Assembly (NCBI GenBank): GCA_020352515.1
Contig: CP070678.1
Location: forward strand, 3,813,242 to 3,856,259
Direction: 5' to 3'
Length of the DNA stretch: 43,018 nt
Origin: Phycisphaerales bacterium
GTDB lineage: Bacteria > Planctomycetota > Phycisphaerae > Sedimentisphaerales > Anaerobacaceae
The position numbers were made by a program, and so were the translations under genes. Under the pieces are notes generated by a model. That model ran no database searches. It saw only the letters and a list, made by a program, of their open reading frames with translations, and had not been told where the DNA came from. Shown here in pieces: positions 1 through 8,368 of this stretch (its first letter is position 1; the number at the start of each line of letters is the position of its first letter).

Positions 1-206
1 AACGCAACTATATTCTCGCCCCGCGTGCCGTCAACGCTCGCACCGCCCCGGCCCCCGATGCCGATGCACGCAATGTTCAGCTTCTCGCTCGGCGGCTTCA
101 CTCCCCGGCCAAGAACGTGACGCGGAACAATCGTAAACGCCGCCGCCGCTCCCGTCGCACCACGCAAAAAATCACGCCTCGGACTCTTCCTGCACACACT
201 CTTCAT
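1..206 (-). CDS. Gfo/Idh/MocA-family oxidoreductase, N-terminal part (runs off the left edge)
   Basis: Only the first 68 codons are present; the gene continues beyond base 1. The N-terminus carries a Tat-type signal (SPRRDFLRG followed by an Ala-rich stretch) and then a Rossmann start, [14 protein letters not shown], with the glycine pattern expected for NAD(P) binding. Tat-exported Gfo/Idh/MocA dehydrogenases acting on sugars are abundant in Planctomycetes, so the likely role is periplasmic oxidation or epimerisation of a carbohydrate. A strong GGAGG Shine-Dalgarno lies about 8 nt upstream of the ATG at 206. It is read in the same direction as the sulfatase upstream, so the two could be one transcript. 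The substrate cannot be told from this fragment. Confidence 0.8.
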   Translation of the reverse strand, partial: MKSVCRKSPRRDFLRGATGAAAAFTIVPRHVLGRGVKPPSEKLNIACIGIGGRGGASVDGTRGENIVA

Positions 207-320
207 AATAATACCTCCAAAATTCCAATTGCCCGAGCCGCGCCACGGCTCTTTCAGGCCTGATCACCCTGCCGCGAGCGCCCGGACCATCCTCCGTCAT
301 GCCGCTCGCAACCCGTTGTC

Positions 321-1850
321 TCATCGAATAGATTCTTCCGGAAGCTCCATCTTCACGCCTGCGTCCAGAGGCATCCTGTCCGGAACGGCGCCGGTCTTCT
401 TGATGAGCCTCGCCAGCTCCGCTTTCAGTTGCTTGATGACCGACGCATACTCTGCCTTGTCAATCAGGTTGTTCCTTTCGCCCGGATCGAGCATCAGGTT
501 GTAAAGCTCGGCCTTGTGCCGGTCCGGGCCGCCGTCGCCATGAGGGTAGTGAACGTATTTCCAAGTCTCGGTCCGCACCCCTCGAACGTTCGGCGTGTAC
601 GGGAACTGCTTCTCGTAGTTGTACTCGTAAAGCCACGACTTTCTCCAGTTGCGGCTGTTGCCGCCCAGAAGCTGCTTCCACGATTTTCCGTGGATATTCC
701 TGAGCGCCCCGGCGCCGCATATATCCACTATCGAAGGGGCAAGATCGATGTTGAGAACCTGTTCACGAATGACCGTCTTCGGCCTTATCAGCCGCGGGTA
801 GCGGACAATCAGCGGGACCCGAATGCTCTCTTCGTGCATCGTCCGTTTGTCAATCATCCCGTGCTCGCCGAGCAGGAAGCTGTTGTCGCTCGTGAAGATA
901 AACAACGTGTTGTCAAGCTCCCCGACCGCCTCCAGGGTCCTGTAAATATCCCCAACGCTGTCGTCCACCGAATTGATCGTCCCGGTGTAGCTGCGGACAA
1001 AGTCCTCGAAGCGGTCGACACCCTCCGGCCGCCTGTCCGGGAACACCTTCCGAAAGCCGTACAGCGGCCCGTAGATGCCGTGCCATGTGTCCAGTCGCTC
1101 GGTCACCCACTTCGGCTTGGTCTCAAGTGAAAAACCGCTCTCCGGGTACGGGATTTTGACCTGGTCGTAAGTGTGCTTGTATTTCTCTTCCGGAACAAAC
1201 GGACCGTGAGGGGCCTTGTGCCCCAGTATCAACAGAAACGGTCGGCCGCCCTCTCGCCCCTGGCTCAGCCAGTCGGCCGCCAGTTTGGTCACGCACCGCG
1301 TATAATAGCCCTTGACCACCTGACGAGTCCCGTTAATGTTGAAGGTCGTGTCGTAGTACTTGCCCTGGCCCTTGTGGCTAATCCAGTAGTCGAAGCCCGG
1401 CCGCTTCTTGTCGTCCTGCTCGCCCATGTGCCATTTGCCGATATAAGCCGTCTCGTAACCGGCCTCCTGCAGCCGACGAGGGTAGCTCGCCAAATCCTCC
1501 GGATAATCCGTGAAGTTGTCCATAACCCCGTGCGAGTGTGCGTAGAGGCCCGAAAGGAAAGACGCCCGGCTCGGCGAGCACAGCGACGTCGTAACGAACA
1601 TGTTCTCGAAATACGCGCCCTCTCTCGCCAGACGGTCCAGATGCGGCGTCTTGATCCCCAGCAGCGGCCTGGCCGCAATACCAACGCAGTCCCATCGCTG
1701 GTCGTCCGTGAAAACAACAACCACGTTGGGTCTGTAAGGACTGCCGCCCAAACCATGAAGCGTCCGACAGCCCCCGACAGCCGCAGCCCCGGCCAGGCCG
1801 GCCGCCTTGAGAAACTCCCGGCGTGTCGTTCTCGTTTGAGTCGCTTCCAT
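321..1850 (-). CDS. Tat-exported formylglycine-dependent sulfatase
   Basis: Alkaline-phosphatase-fold sulfatase of about 509 aa, the usual family length. The start at 1850 is chosen because it gives a Tat signal ([19 protein letters not shown]) and has GGGAGG just upstream; the open frame extends another 66 codons but that part looks non-coding. Visible motifs are the metal-binding Asp pair in VVVVFTDDQ (D49-D50), the signature CSPSR with Cys91 as the formylglycine precursor, APHGPF, and [10 protein letters not shown] near the C-terminal metal site. It hydrolyses sulfate esters, and overall it resembles N-acetylglucosamine-6-sulfatase or mucin-desulfating types, although the substrate is inferred only loosely. 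Maturation needs a formylglycine-generating enzyme (or anSME), not seen in this window. It lies upstream of the Gfo/Idh/MocA gene on the same strand, fitting sulfated-glycan use. Confidence 0.93.
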   Translation of the reverse strand: MEATQTRTTRREFLKAAGLAGAAAVGGCRTLHGLGGSPYRPNVVVVFTDDQRWDCVGIAARPLLGIKTPHLDRLAREGAYFENMFVTTSLCSPSRASFLSGLYAHSHGVMDNFTDYPEDLASYPRRLQEAGYETAYIGKWHMGEQDDKKRPGFDYWISHKGQGKYYDTTFNINGTRQVVKGYYTRCVTKLAADWLSQGREGGRPFLLILGHKAPHGPFVPEEKYKHTYDQVKIPYPESGFSLETKPKWVTERLDTWHGIYGPLYGFRKVFPDRRPEGVDRFEDFVRSYTGTINSVDDSVGDIYRTLEAVGELDNTLFIFTSDNSFLLGEHGMIDKRTMHEESIRVPLIVRYPRLIRPKTVIREQVLNIDLAPSIVDICGAGALRNIHGKSWKQLLGGNSRNWRKSWLYEYNYEKQFPYTPNVRGVRTETWKYVHYPHGDGGPDRHKAELYNLMLDPGERNNLIDKAEYASVIKQLKAELARLIKKTGAVPDRMPLDAGVKMELPEESIR

Positions 1851-2233
1851 AATGCCTCCCTGTTTGCCGTTACTAACTCGACCAGGTTGCCGCCTGATTG
1901 CGACCGGCCGAATCTCATCCGGCCGGCACGCGCCAGACCGCCCAAAAAACCCTATTAAAACCATCGCCGCCCCCAAGTCAAGCATACAAATCATCACCAC
2001 GCTCGCATCGCTCTCATAGGGACGGGCACTTTCAATAGCGCAGAACATGAAATCTTGACATTTTTTCTCGAATTCTCAGTCCGATGGTTGCATTAAGCCG
2101 CCTGATCCTGTAACCTGGAAAAGGAATAGGGCTTGAATAGCTTCAGGTGCGGCAAAACCGACGATTTTACAGGCCCTGCAAAACGGAAATTGGGCCTTTT
2201 TTAGCTTTTGAGACAGTGGGGGCTGTTCCACGG
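1851..2233. other. Divergent intergenic region, sulfatase / pta
   Basis: This 383-nt spacer separates the divergent sulfatase and pta genes and must hold both promoters. A TTGACA hexamer sits at 2055-2060, but no convincing -10 box lies 16-18 nt downstream, so I do not call a promoter. No coding signal or strong hairpin was seen. Confidence 0.5.
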
Positions 2234-3247
2234 ATGGACATAATAAGCAGTTTCAGAGAAAGACTAACCGGCAGGAATCTATCCGTTGTCCTGCCCGAAG
2301 GCAGGGATGAACGCGTAATCCTTGCGGCCAGACTACTCAGGGACCAGGATATCGCACGCCCAGTTGTGCTCGGCAAGCCCGAGCAGATAGACGCCGCTGT
2401 GCAAAGAGCCGGTGTCACCCTCGACGGTATCGAAATAATTGACCCGCGGAACAGCGAAAAACTCCAATTCTACGCCGACTGCTACAGCCGCAGGAGAAAC
2501 GGCATCTCCCCCGAAGTGGCAAAGCACGTGGTTGTTAAGCCCCTTTTCTACGGCGGCATGATGGTCGCCTGCGGGGATGCCGACACCGCCGTAGGGGGCG
2601 TCGCCAGCGCAACAGCGACCCTGATTCAGGCCGGTGTCCTGACCGTCGGACTCGGCCCGGGGATACAAACGCCTTCGAGCTATTTTCTCATGATTGTCCC
2701 CAACTTTCTCGGCGAAAAAGACACGCCATTCATATACGCAGATTGTGCCCTCAACGTCGATCCAACCGCCGGCCAGCTTGCCGATATCGCGCTGGCCTCC
2801 GCCGTCAGCGCAAGAAGACTTCTACAAACCGAGCCCAGGGTCGCCCTGCTGTCCTTCTCGACAAAGGGCAGCGGGGCCGGTCCGAGCGTGGACAAGGTAA
2901 GAGAGGCCCTCAAGATCGCACGACGACGCGAGCCCGAGCTGGACATCGACGGCGAATTCCAGGCCGATTCCGCCATAGTCCCGGCAGTGGCCGCCAAAAA
3001 GGTCAAGGGCGACAGCACCGTCGCCGGAAACGCCAACGTCATCGTCTTCCCCGACCTCAACTCCGGAAATATAGCCTACAAGCTCACACAATACATGGCC
3101 GGCGCCCGCGCCATCGGGCCCTTCCTCCAGGGATTTGCCAAGCCGATCGCAGATCTATCCAGAGGCGCAACGGTCGAAGATGTTGTCTCGACGGTAATAC
3201 TGACACTCGGACAACTGCTCGAGCAGCAGGAGCACTGCATAACTTAA
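2234..3247 (+). CDS. pta: Phosphate acetyltransferase
   Basis: Phosphate acetyl/butyryl transferase fold, 337 aa, matching the short single-domain Pta class without the N-terminal DRTGG/CobB-like extension. It interconverts acetyl-CoA plus phosphate and acetyl-phosphate plus CoA in the cytoplasm. The N-terminus (FRERL then SVVLPEGRDERVILAA) is typical, and the C-terminal block with GNANVIVFPDLNSGNIAYK and GPFLQG is diagnostic. The ATG at 2234 fits the family N-terminus; the frame is open for 29 more codons and an in-frame GTG at 2216 is a possible alternative, and no strong Shine-Dalgarno precedes any of them. It is followed after 35 nt by ackA, giving the standard acetate-generating, ATP-yielding pair of a fermentative metabolism. 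Confidence 0.95.
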   Translation: MDIISSFRERLTGRNLSVVLPEGRDERVILAARLLRDQDIARPVVLGKPEQIDAAVQRAGVTLDGIEIIDPRNSEKLQFYADCYSRRRNGISPEVAKHVVVKPLFYGGMMVACGDADTAVGGVASATATLIQAGVLTVGLGPGIQTPSSYFLMIVPNFLGEKDTPFIYADCALNVDPTAGQLADIALASAVSARRLLQTEPRVALLSFSTKGSGAGPSVDKVREALKIARRREPELDIDGEFQADSAIVPAVAAKKVKGDSTVAGNANVIVFPDLNSGNIAYKLTQYMAGARAIGPFLQGFAKPIADLSRGATVEDVVSTVILTLGQLLEQQEHCIT

Positions 3248-3282
3248 AGAAAACCGAACTTGTGGAAAGGATAACGCCGAAA

Positions 3283-4542
3283 ATGAAAGTCCTCGTAATC
3301 AACGCCGGCAGCTCGTCCATCAAGTACTATCTGTACCGGATGCCCGAATCCGAGGTCCTCGCACACGGCTTGGTGGAGAAAATAGGGGAGGAGACATCGA
3401 GACTCTCCCACTACTGCATGGGCCGGACCCACACGAGAAAGCAAAGAGTCGGCGACGTGGAGACGGGAATAGAGCTTATACTCGACACCCTCGCTGATCC
3501 CGACGTCGGAGCCGTTGAGCGGCTATCCGAGGTCCGCGCCGTCGGGCACAGGGTCGTCCACGGAGGAGAGCTGTTCACCGGTTCGGTAATTATCGACGCC
3601 GCGGTCATTGAATCCATCCGGAAATTCGCCGACCTCGCCCCTCTCCATAATCCCCACAACCTCGCGGGCATCCGGACCACGCGGCGCCGCCTGCCGCAAG
3701 CTGTTCAGGTCGGCTGTTTCGACACCGCCTTTCATGCAACCATACCCGGCTTCGCATACCTCTACGCCCTGCCATACGACCTCTACGAAAAACACCACAT
3801 CCGCCGCTACGGCTTCCACGGCATCTCTCACCGCTACGTCGCCCGCCGCGCCGCCGCGCTGATGCACAAGGGAAAATACGACATCAACGCAATCACCTGT
3901 CACCTCGGAAACGGCTGCTCCCTCACCGCCGTAAAGAAGGGCAGGTCGATAGATACCTCTATGGGATTCACGCCTCTCGAGGGCGTGCCCATGGGCACGC
4001 GCTGCGGCGACCTCGACCCGGCAATACTCTTCTATCTCGCCGACAAGGGCTACGGCATCAACCAATTGAAGACTATCTGCAACGAGCAAAGCGGGCTGCT
4101 CGGAATTTCAAGGCTATCGAACGACGTCAGAAATCTCCAGGAGCTCGCCGCGGCCGGCGACTCGCAGGCTGCACTCGCCATCGACGTCTTCTGCTACAGG
4201 GTCAGGAAATACATCGGCGCCTACGCCGCCGTCCTGGCAACCGTCGATGCAATAGTCTTCACCGGTGGAATCGGAGAAAACGCGCCCATGCTGAGAGAGC
4301 GGATATGTGCCGACCTCATCCAGATAGGCGTTCGCCTCGATCCCGACTTGAATGCCGCCGCCGTGGCGCGCGAGGCCGTGATCAGCACCAACGACAGCCC
4401 GATCACCGTCTTTGCCATACCCACAAACGAGCAGGTCGCTATCGCCAAAGATACCTACAAGCTCGCCGCCGCCCAAATGGGCGATACCCCTTCCGAAGGA
4501 TGCATCGAGCGCCCGGCCGTCGAGAAGGCGGCTCGTCGATAA
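3283..4542 (+). CDS. ackA: Acetate kinase
   Basis: ASKHA-superfamily acetate kinase, 419 aa, a little longer than the typical 400. It transfers phosphate between acetyl-phosphate and ADP, making ATP and acetate. Family motifs are all visible: MKVLVINAGSSSIKY at the start, GHRVVHGG, CFDTAFHATIP, YGFHGISHRYV, HLGNGCSLTAV, the DTSMGFTPLEG and MGTRCGDLDP blocks, and FTGGIGEN near the C-terminus. The ATG at 3283 is preceded by GGAAAGG at about 3264-3270; the same frame is open far upstream through pta but that is shadow sequence. It is the second gene of the pta-ackA operon. The last roughly 25 residues are a variable polar tail. Confidence 0.97.
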   Translation: MKVLVINAGSSSIKYYLYRMPESEVLAHGLVEKIGEETSRLSHYCMGRTHTRKQRVGDVETGIELILDTLADPDVGAVERLSEVRAVGHRVVHGGELFTGSVIIDAAVIESIRKFADLAPLHNPHNLAGIRTTRRRLPQAVQVGCFDTAFHATIPGFAYLYALPYDLYEKHHIRRYGFHGISHRYVARRAAALMHKGKYDINAITCHLGNGCSLTAVKKGRSIDTSMGFTPLEGVPMGTRCGDLDPAILFYLADKGYGINQLKTICNEQSGLLGISRLSNDVRNLQELAAAGDSQAALAIDVFCYRVRKYIGAYAAVLATVDAIVFTGGIGENAPMLRERICADLIQIGVRLDPDLNAAAVAREAVISTNDSPITVFAIPTNEQVAIAKDTYKLAAAQMGDTPSEGCIERPAVEKAARR

Positions 4543-4897
4543 AGTCGCAGGCTCCCTACGCCACCTCCGGCCCTGAGCCTCATATCACCCGCCTAATCTT
4601 CTTCCTTTCAATCATAACTGCGAATCGACCCCGAAAAAAAACTCGCGGCTCTCGCACCACAAGTCTGCCACCTATGGTCTCTGTGCCGGCTTGCCGTTTC
4701 ACAAAGACAATTCGCCCCCTGCGCGCTTGTGTCGCCCCATCGGATTTGATATGCTGGTGCGCCGAATTTTGCCAGTATGCTCCGGCCCGACCGACACCGG
4801 GCGGATCGGCACGGAGCCGATTGTGGTGGTCTAGCCCAAAAGGCGGCCGACCTGTTCATTGACCCGGAAATTTCTGTCTCAAACAGGAGGAAAAGTC
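4543..4897. other. Intergenic region between ackA and the DUF1080 gene
   Basis: This 355-nt stretch has no supported gene. A weak inverted repeat (AGGCTC near 4550, GAGCCT near 4574) could contribute to termination of pta-ackA, and a small ATCGGC/GCCGAT repeat lies near 4805-4820. Neither is strong enough to call. Confidence 0.45.
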
Positions 4898-6037
4898 ATG
4901 ACGCAAAAAGCCGGCTCCACCAGCACTGAAAACCCTTTGTTGACCCGAATCTGTCTTGTCTCGGCACTGGCCGCGGCAATATTTGTCTGCTCGGCCCTTG
5001 CCGCCTCGAACGACCGAAGAAGGCAACGCCTAATAGACAATTCCAAGAAAGCCATGGCCGCCGCTGACCCCTTCATGGGAGACTGGCGAGGAGAGTGGAC
5101 CACGGACGGCGGCGCCGACTACGGACAGTTGGCCGCCCACGTAATCGCTCTCGGCAAGGGGCAGTATCGCGCCGTTATCCAAGAGCAGTTCGATATGCCC
5201 GGCCCGCCAATCGGCGTCCTGGAAGGAGCCCTTGAGGGTGATTCGGTACGCCTTGCCGGACCGGTTGAATACATGGGCGCTCGGGTCGGAGTCTATGCCA
5301 AAATTGCCCCTGACCAATTCAAAGGCACTTTCAAGGGCGATGATCCCGACGGCCGCGAGATCACCGGCGTCATCGACTTCGAAAAGTTCTTCCGTGCCTC
5401 CAAAACCCTCGGCGCAAAACCCCCCGCCGACGCGGTCGTTTTGTTCGACGGCAAAAACTTCGACTCCTGGAAATATGCAAACAAGCCAGACAACGTCAAA
5501 GTCGAGTGGAAACTACTGCGGCCCGGAGCCATGGAAGTCACTCGAGGCAAGGGTTCCATAATAACCAGGCAGCAATTCAGCGATTTCAAGCTGCACGTCG
5601 AATTCCGGACCCCATTTAAGCCCGATGCGCGCGGCCAGGGACGCGGAAACAGCGGTGTCTATATGCAGGGTCGATACGAAGTCCAGATTCTCGACAGCTA
5701 CGGACTCGAAGGTCGCAACAACGAGTGTGGGGGAATCTACGGCGTCGCCGCGCCGTGGGTGAACATGTGCGCCCCCCCGCTCGCCTGGCAGACCTACGAC
5801 ATCACCTTCCGGGCCCCACGATTCGACGCCGCCGGCAACAGGACCCAAAAGGCCCTAATGACGGTCGTCCACAACGGGGTCGAAATCCATGAAAACGTCC
5901 CAATCCCGAATCCCACAGCCGCAGCTCCCGACCGAAACGTCACCCGGCCCGGAGGCATTTATCTCCAGGACCACGGCAATCCCGTCCAGTACCGCAATAT
6001 ATGGCTGGTGGAATTGCCCCGGGAGGATTCTCAATAA
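4898..6037 (+). CDS. Secreted DUF1080 (3-keto-disaccharide hydrolase domain) protein
   Basis: A 379-aa exported protein. The ATG at 4898 has AGGAGG eight bases upstream and begins a Sec signal peptide (hydrophobic LVSALAAAIFVCSALA, cleavage likely after residue 36). The central 60-170 region is a separate beta-rich segment that resembles the N-terminal part of other planctomycete DUF1080 proteins. From about residue 180 the DUF1080 domain starts with VVLFDGKNFDSWK and includes GRGNSGVYMQGRYEVQILDS and a C-terminal PGGIYLQDHGNPVQYRNIW. DUF1080 is a concanavalin-like lectin/glucanase fold; some members hydrolyse 3-keto-glycosides made by Gfo/Idh/MocA dehydrogenases, which would fit the dehydrogenase at the left edge. 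The exact substrate is unknown. Confidence 0.92.
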   Translation: MTQKAGSTSTENPLLTRICLVSALAAAIFVCSALAASNDRRRQRLIDNSKKAMAAADPFMGDWRGEWTTDGGADYGQLAAHVIALGKGQYRAVIQEQFDMPGPPIGVLEGALEGDSVRLAGPVEYMGARVGVYAKIAPDQFKGTFKGDDPDGREITGVIDFEKFFRASKTLGAKPPADAVVLFDGKNFDSWKYANKPDNVKVEWKLLRPGAMEVTRGKGSIITRQQFSDFKLHVEFRTPFKPDARGQGRGNSGVYMQGRYEVQILDSYGLEGRNNECGGIYGVAAPWVNMCAPPLAWQTYDITFRAPRFDAAGNRTQKALMTVVHNGVEIHENVPIPNPTAAAPDRNVTRPGGIYLQDHGNPVQYRNIWLVELPREDSQ

Positions 6038-6060
6038 GCTGGGGCTCGACCCCTTCAGAC

Positions 6061-6104
6061 CTGCTCAACCGGCCAGTCTGTAGCCCAGTTGGCCGGTTGA
6101 GCAG
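6061..6104. terminator. Perfect 15-bp stem hairpin between convergent genes
   Basis: CTGCTCAACCGGCCA at 6061-6075 is exactly reverse-complemented at 6090-6104, with a 14-nt loop. It lies 23 nt after the DUF1080 stop and between two convergent genes, which suits a bidirectional terminator. There is no U-tract on either side, so termination efficiency, or an RNA-stabilising role instead, is inferred. Confidence 0.6.
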
Positions 6105-6209
6105 ATATCACCTATACAGGCGGCCTGTGTGCCAACAACCGCCCGATCCCGGCGCCCACGACGAGCGCCGGCCTGGGCCGGCCGCAAGGCCGGCCGAAAT
6201 GCTGCAACT

Positions 6210-6446
6210 CTACGCGGTGGCTCGCTTCCTGTAGAACAGGAACACAATGATACCCAGAGCGACCAAGCCAACCAGTCCGTTGTCTCCGAAGGTCTTGATC
6301 GTTGCGGTGAGATTAGCGACCGTTCCCTCAAAGAACGAAACCTTGCTGCCAAAAAGGATTTCTGCCGTGACCGCCAGAGCTAAGAGCAGCAGAAAAATCT
6401 CCGTGATCTCACCCAGCCATTTCTTGATTTCTTGCAGGTACTGCAT
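6210..6446 (-). CDS. Small two-helix membrane protein of unknown function
   Basis: A 78-aa protein with two predicted membrane helices, about residues 15-33 (EIFLLLLALAVTAEILFG) and 56-72 (LVGLVALGIIVFLFYRK), joined by a polar segment with conserved-looking FEGTVANLT, and ending in RKRATA, which places the C-terminus in the cytoplasm by the positive-inside rule. An AGGAG Shine-Dalgarno lies about 9 nt before the ATG. It reads convergently to the DUF1080 gene and stands alone. I do not recognise a named family. Hydropathy, the ribosome site and the clean end before the intergenic hairpin support a real gene. Confidence 0.75.
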   Translation of the reverse strand: MQYLQEIKKWLGEITEIFLLLLALAVTAEILFGSKVSFFEGTVANLTATIKTFGDNGLVGLVALGIIVFLFYRKRATA

Positions 6447-6768
6447 GTTTGACTCTCCTAAATCAGTGTGTACGAAAAACCAACCAGTCGGTTCACTCTT
6501 CGCGCTTTACTCGGCAGCCCTTTTGTCCTTTCTTTAATATTTATCGCCGAAATTCTCGGACATAACCACCCGCCAGCCCCTCCAGAGCCCCGGCCGGCTA
6601 CCCCGTCGCAACGCGAAAACCGAATTATCAGTACTGAAAACGGCGACTCGTCCGCCCAATCCTCAAATCAGGCTCTTCGGCTGCGTTTTCCGCAGATCCT
6701 CTGGACTTTTCCTGGCCAGCCGCCGCACACCGGAACACGCAATGCCGCCCCTCAGCCGCAAAAAGGAC
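6447..6768. other. Divergent intergenic region between two small membrane-protein genes
   Basis: About 320 nt with no supported gene. It should carry the promoter for the minus-strand 78-aa protein; an A/T-rich patch near 6530-6550 is the only candidate and is not convincing. The right end holds the strong plus-strand promoter listed separately. Confidence 0.4.
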
Positions 6769-6797
6769 TTGACATGACCTGTTAAAATAGGTAAAAT
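6769..6797 (+). promoter_or_regulatory. Near-consensus sigma-70 type promoter
   Basis: TTGACA at 6769-6774 and TAAAAT at 6792-6797 with an exact 17-nt spacer: 6/6 and 5/6 matches to the housekeeping consensus in otherwise GC-rich DNA. Transcription would start about 6803-6806, almost on the ATG at 6804 of the following small membrane protein, implying a leaderless or nearly leaderless message. Confidence 0.65.
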
Positions 6798-6803
6798 ACA
6801 CGC

Positions 6804-6977
6804 ATGTCTGGAGGTATGGTGTCATTCGTGTTGAGGGCAGCCGTTGTGGTGGCGTTCTGCGTCTGGGTCTGGCGGCTCTTCGAGCCGACAAGCCGCTCTA
6901 CGCGAATACTCCGCGCAGCATTTCTCGTACTCGGCCTGCTTGTTATCCTCGCCGTCGTCAGGCTCTCGACTCCATAA
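6804..6977 (+). CDS. 57-aa two-helix membrane microprotein, possibly leaderless
   Basis: A short gene beginning ATG at 6804 and ending TAA at 6977. The product has two hydrophobic helices, about residues 5-22 (MVSFVLRAAVVVAFCVWVW) and 37-53 (AAFLVLGLLVILAVV), separated by a polar turn FEPTSRSTR. It has no family I recognise. Support comes from the strong promoter at 6769-6797 just upstream, the membrane pattern with a positive loop, and a hairpin downstream at 7140-7169. If the first ATG is used the message has almost no leader. The in-frame ATG at 6816 sits directly against the GGAGG at 6810-6814 (too close), and GTG codons further in (6819, 6828) are other options. The function is unknown. 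Confidence 0.5.
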   Translation: MSGGMVSFVLRAAVVVAFCVWVWRLFEPTSRSTRILRAAFLVLGLLVILAVVRLSTP

Positions 6978-7139
6978 GAGCCTCGCACGTTGCCCAACGG
7001 ACGCCAACCTGCCATTACCCGTCCCGGACCCCGCAAATCTCCCGGATCAATGGCATTTGTGACCCCTCCGTGCCCCACAACTGCCACCCGGAAGCTCGCC
7101 GCAAACCTCCCTGGCCCCAACGCAGTGAAGGACTGGAAA

Positions 7140-7169
7140 AAGGGCTGCAAGCCCGCGCCTACAGCCCTT
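7140..7169. terminator. Hairpin between the 57-aa gene and the PEP-CTERM remnant
   Basis: AAGGGCTG (7140-7147) pairs with CAGCCCTT (7162-7169), an 8-bp stem with a 14-nt loop. It is preceded by AAAA and followed by the moderately T-rich TTGATTTCC, and could terminate transcription from either side. The missing long U-tract keeps this tentative. Confidence 0.4.
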
Positions 7170-7194
7170 GATTTCCGCTTAAAGTGTGCTTGCG

Positions 7195-7401
7195 TTAGCG
7201 CCGTTTCCTCAGAATCGCAAGACCGCCCAGCCCCAGCAGCGCTATTGTCGCCGGCTCGGGTATCAGTGCTGTCACGACCTCGGCCAGAATCGCACGATAG
7301 TCATCCGTTATAAAGGAGCCAAAGTCATACAGCGCCGGATCGAGATCATAGCCCCAATGGCTGAAAAAGCCTCTGCGGGCCCCGCATCCGCAAACCCTTA
7401 C
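7195..7401 (-). pseudogene. Orphan PEP-CTERM C-terminal tail (gene remnant)
   Basis: The minus strand encodes a C-terminus ending with a textbook PEP-CTERM sorting signal: PEPATIALLGLGGLAILRKRR, that is a PEP motif, a membrane helix and a basic tail. PEP-CTERM proteins are exported and then processed by an exosortase. Here only about 60-70 residues of plausible sequence exist, with no start codon or signal peptide between this tail and the RRM gene stop at 7433; the frame merely runs on as shadow into the RRM gene. I therefore read it as the decayed 3' end of a surface-protein gene, perhaps truncated when the RRM gene moved in. No exosortase gene is in the window. Confidence 0.6.
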
Positions 7402-7432
7402 GGCACAAGCACTTAACGCATACGCCGGCCGT

Positions 7433-7759
7433 CTAATAACCGCGCCTGTTGTTGCGACCCCGGCCTCCGCCGCGACCGCCACGACCGCGACCGCCACCAC
7501 CGCCGCCGCCGCGGCTCGGCCTCGGACGGGCCTCGTTCACCGTAACGCTGCGCCCGTTCAGCTCCTTGCCGTTCAAATCATCGATTGCCGCCTGCGCTTC
7601 CTCCTTCGAGGGCATCTCCACGAATCCGAAGCCTCGCGATTCCCCGCTGTACTTGTCCTTGATAACATTGGCTGTATCCACCTGGCCAAACGACTCGAAA
7701 GCCTGACGCAAATCGTCATCGGTTGTATCGGGCGACAGATTACCAACATAAATATTCAT
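7433..7759 (-). CDS. Glycine-rich RRM RNA-binding protein
   Basis: A 108-aa protein consisting of one RNA recognition motif (residues 1-80) and a Gly/Arg-rich tail. RNP2 is IYVGNL near the N-terminus and RNP1 is RGFGFVEM around residue 46; the helix DDDLRQAFESFGQV and EAQAAIDDLNGKEL complete the fold. The tail is an RGG-like run of Gly and Arg. This is the bacterial cold-inducible Rbp type known from cyanobacteria, Planctomycetes and others, expected to bind RNA in the cytoplasm as a chaperone-like factor. The ATG at 7759 is chosen because it starts the RRM directly and follows an AAGGA site; nine upstream codons are open. Its long 5' side (7760-8033) is T/A-rich on the minus strand, which might be a regulated leader. 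Confidence 0.93.
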   Translation of the reverse strand: MNIYVGNLSPDTTDDDLRQAFESFGQVDTANVIKDKYSGESRGFGFVEMPSKEEAQAAIDDLNGKELNGRSVTVNEARPRPSRGGGGGGGRGRGGRGGGRGRNNRRGY

Positions 7760-8368
7760 TGTCCGTTTCCTTATTATTGCTTGCACTATTCAACGGCCCG
7801 GCCCCACGGCCGAACTCTTCGCCCGTGAAACTACCACCTTTATACCCCGCGTGCAACTTTTTTCGGTATTATTCTCCGCTTATATTTTTTTCCCCCACCC
7901 ACCGCTTGTAAGTGCCTGTTGACACAAAACTTAGAAGCCAAATCGAAAAAATCTTCAGCGATCTGTCGTTTTTCTTTCTTTTAGTCGTTACTTTTAATCA
8001 AGCTCTGGTGTCTATATAGATAGGCAGCCCCCTATGTCGTGTGTAACCTACGGGGAATCTTCAACGGGGCCCAAAAAAGCGAGTCGTCAGATTGCAGGCG
8101 GGATTCGCCTCACTGTAGAGACCATGCGAAGCCTAAGATCAACATATTTATCCTCGAAGCGCCCGAGGGTACGCCGCCTATTCGCCGCACCAGCCCCCTC
8201 ACCGCTCCATACCCTGGCGCCCAAGCCGCCCGGCGACCCGCGTGCAAGAATGTTTGGATTCAGCGCTAAAACAAGAACCAGACCGGCTTCCGTGCAGGAA
8301 TGTTTGTCCTGGCGGAACGTCTCTGCCGCAATCGGCGCGTGTCCCGCCGAAGACAGGAAGCCCTCCAA
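7760..8368. other. Divergent intergenic region upstream of the RRM gene and the C39-like gene
   Basis: A 609-nt region with no gene I can support. 7840-8020 is clearly more AT-rich than its surroundings and should hold promoters for both directions, but no pair of boxes is convincing. At 8242-8256 and 8292-8306 the sequence GTGCAAGAATGTTTG is repeated with one change, 50 nt apart, close to the start of the C39-like gene; two copies could be a regulator site. Open frames across 8034-8372 look like chance. Confidence 0.45.

Noticed and set aside
429-1130. 233-aa plus-strand open frame opposite the sulfatase
   Set aside because: Lies wholly antisense to a well-supported sulfatase, is Val/Arg-rich with no motif or ribosome site; a shadow of GC-rich coding sequence, as are the other long antisense frames (for example 12,990-13,922, 14,174-15,277 and 23,265-24,407).
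2055-2060. TTGACA as the pta promoter
   Set aside because: No acceptable -10 element at 16-18 nt spacing.
8242-8306. Two near-identical 15-nt units as a mini-CRISPR
   Set aside because: Only two copies with one mismatch, no further spacing pattern and no cas genes; kept only as a possible regulatory repeat.
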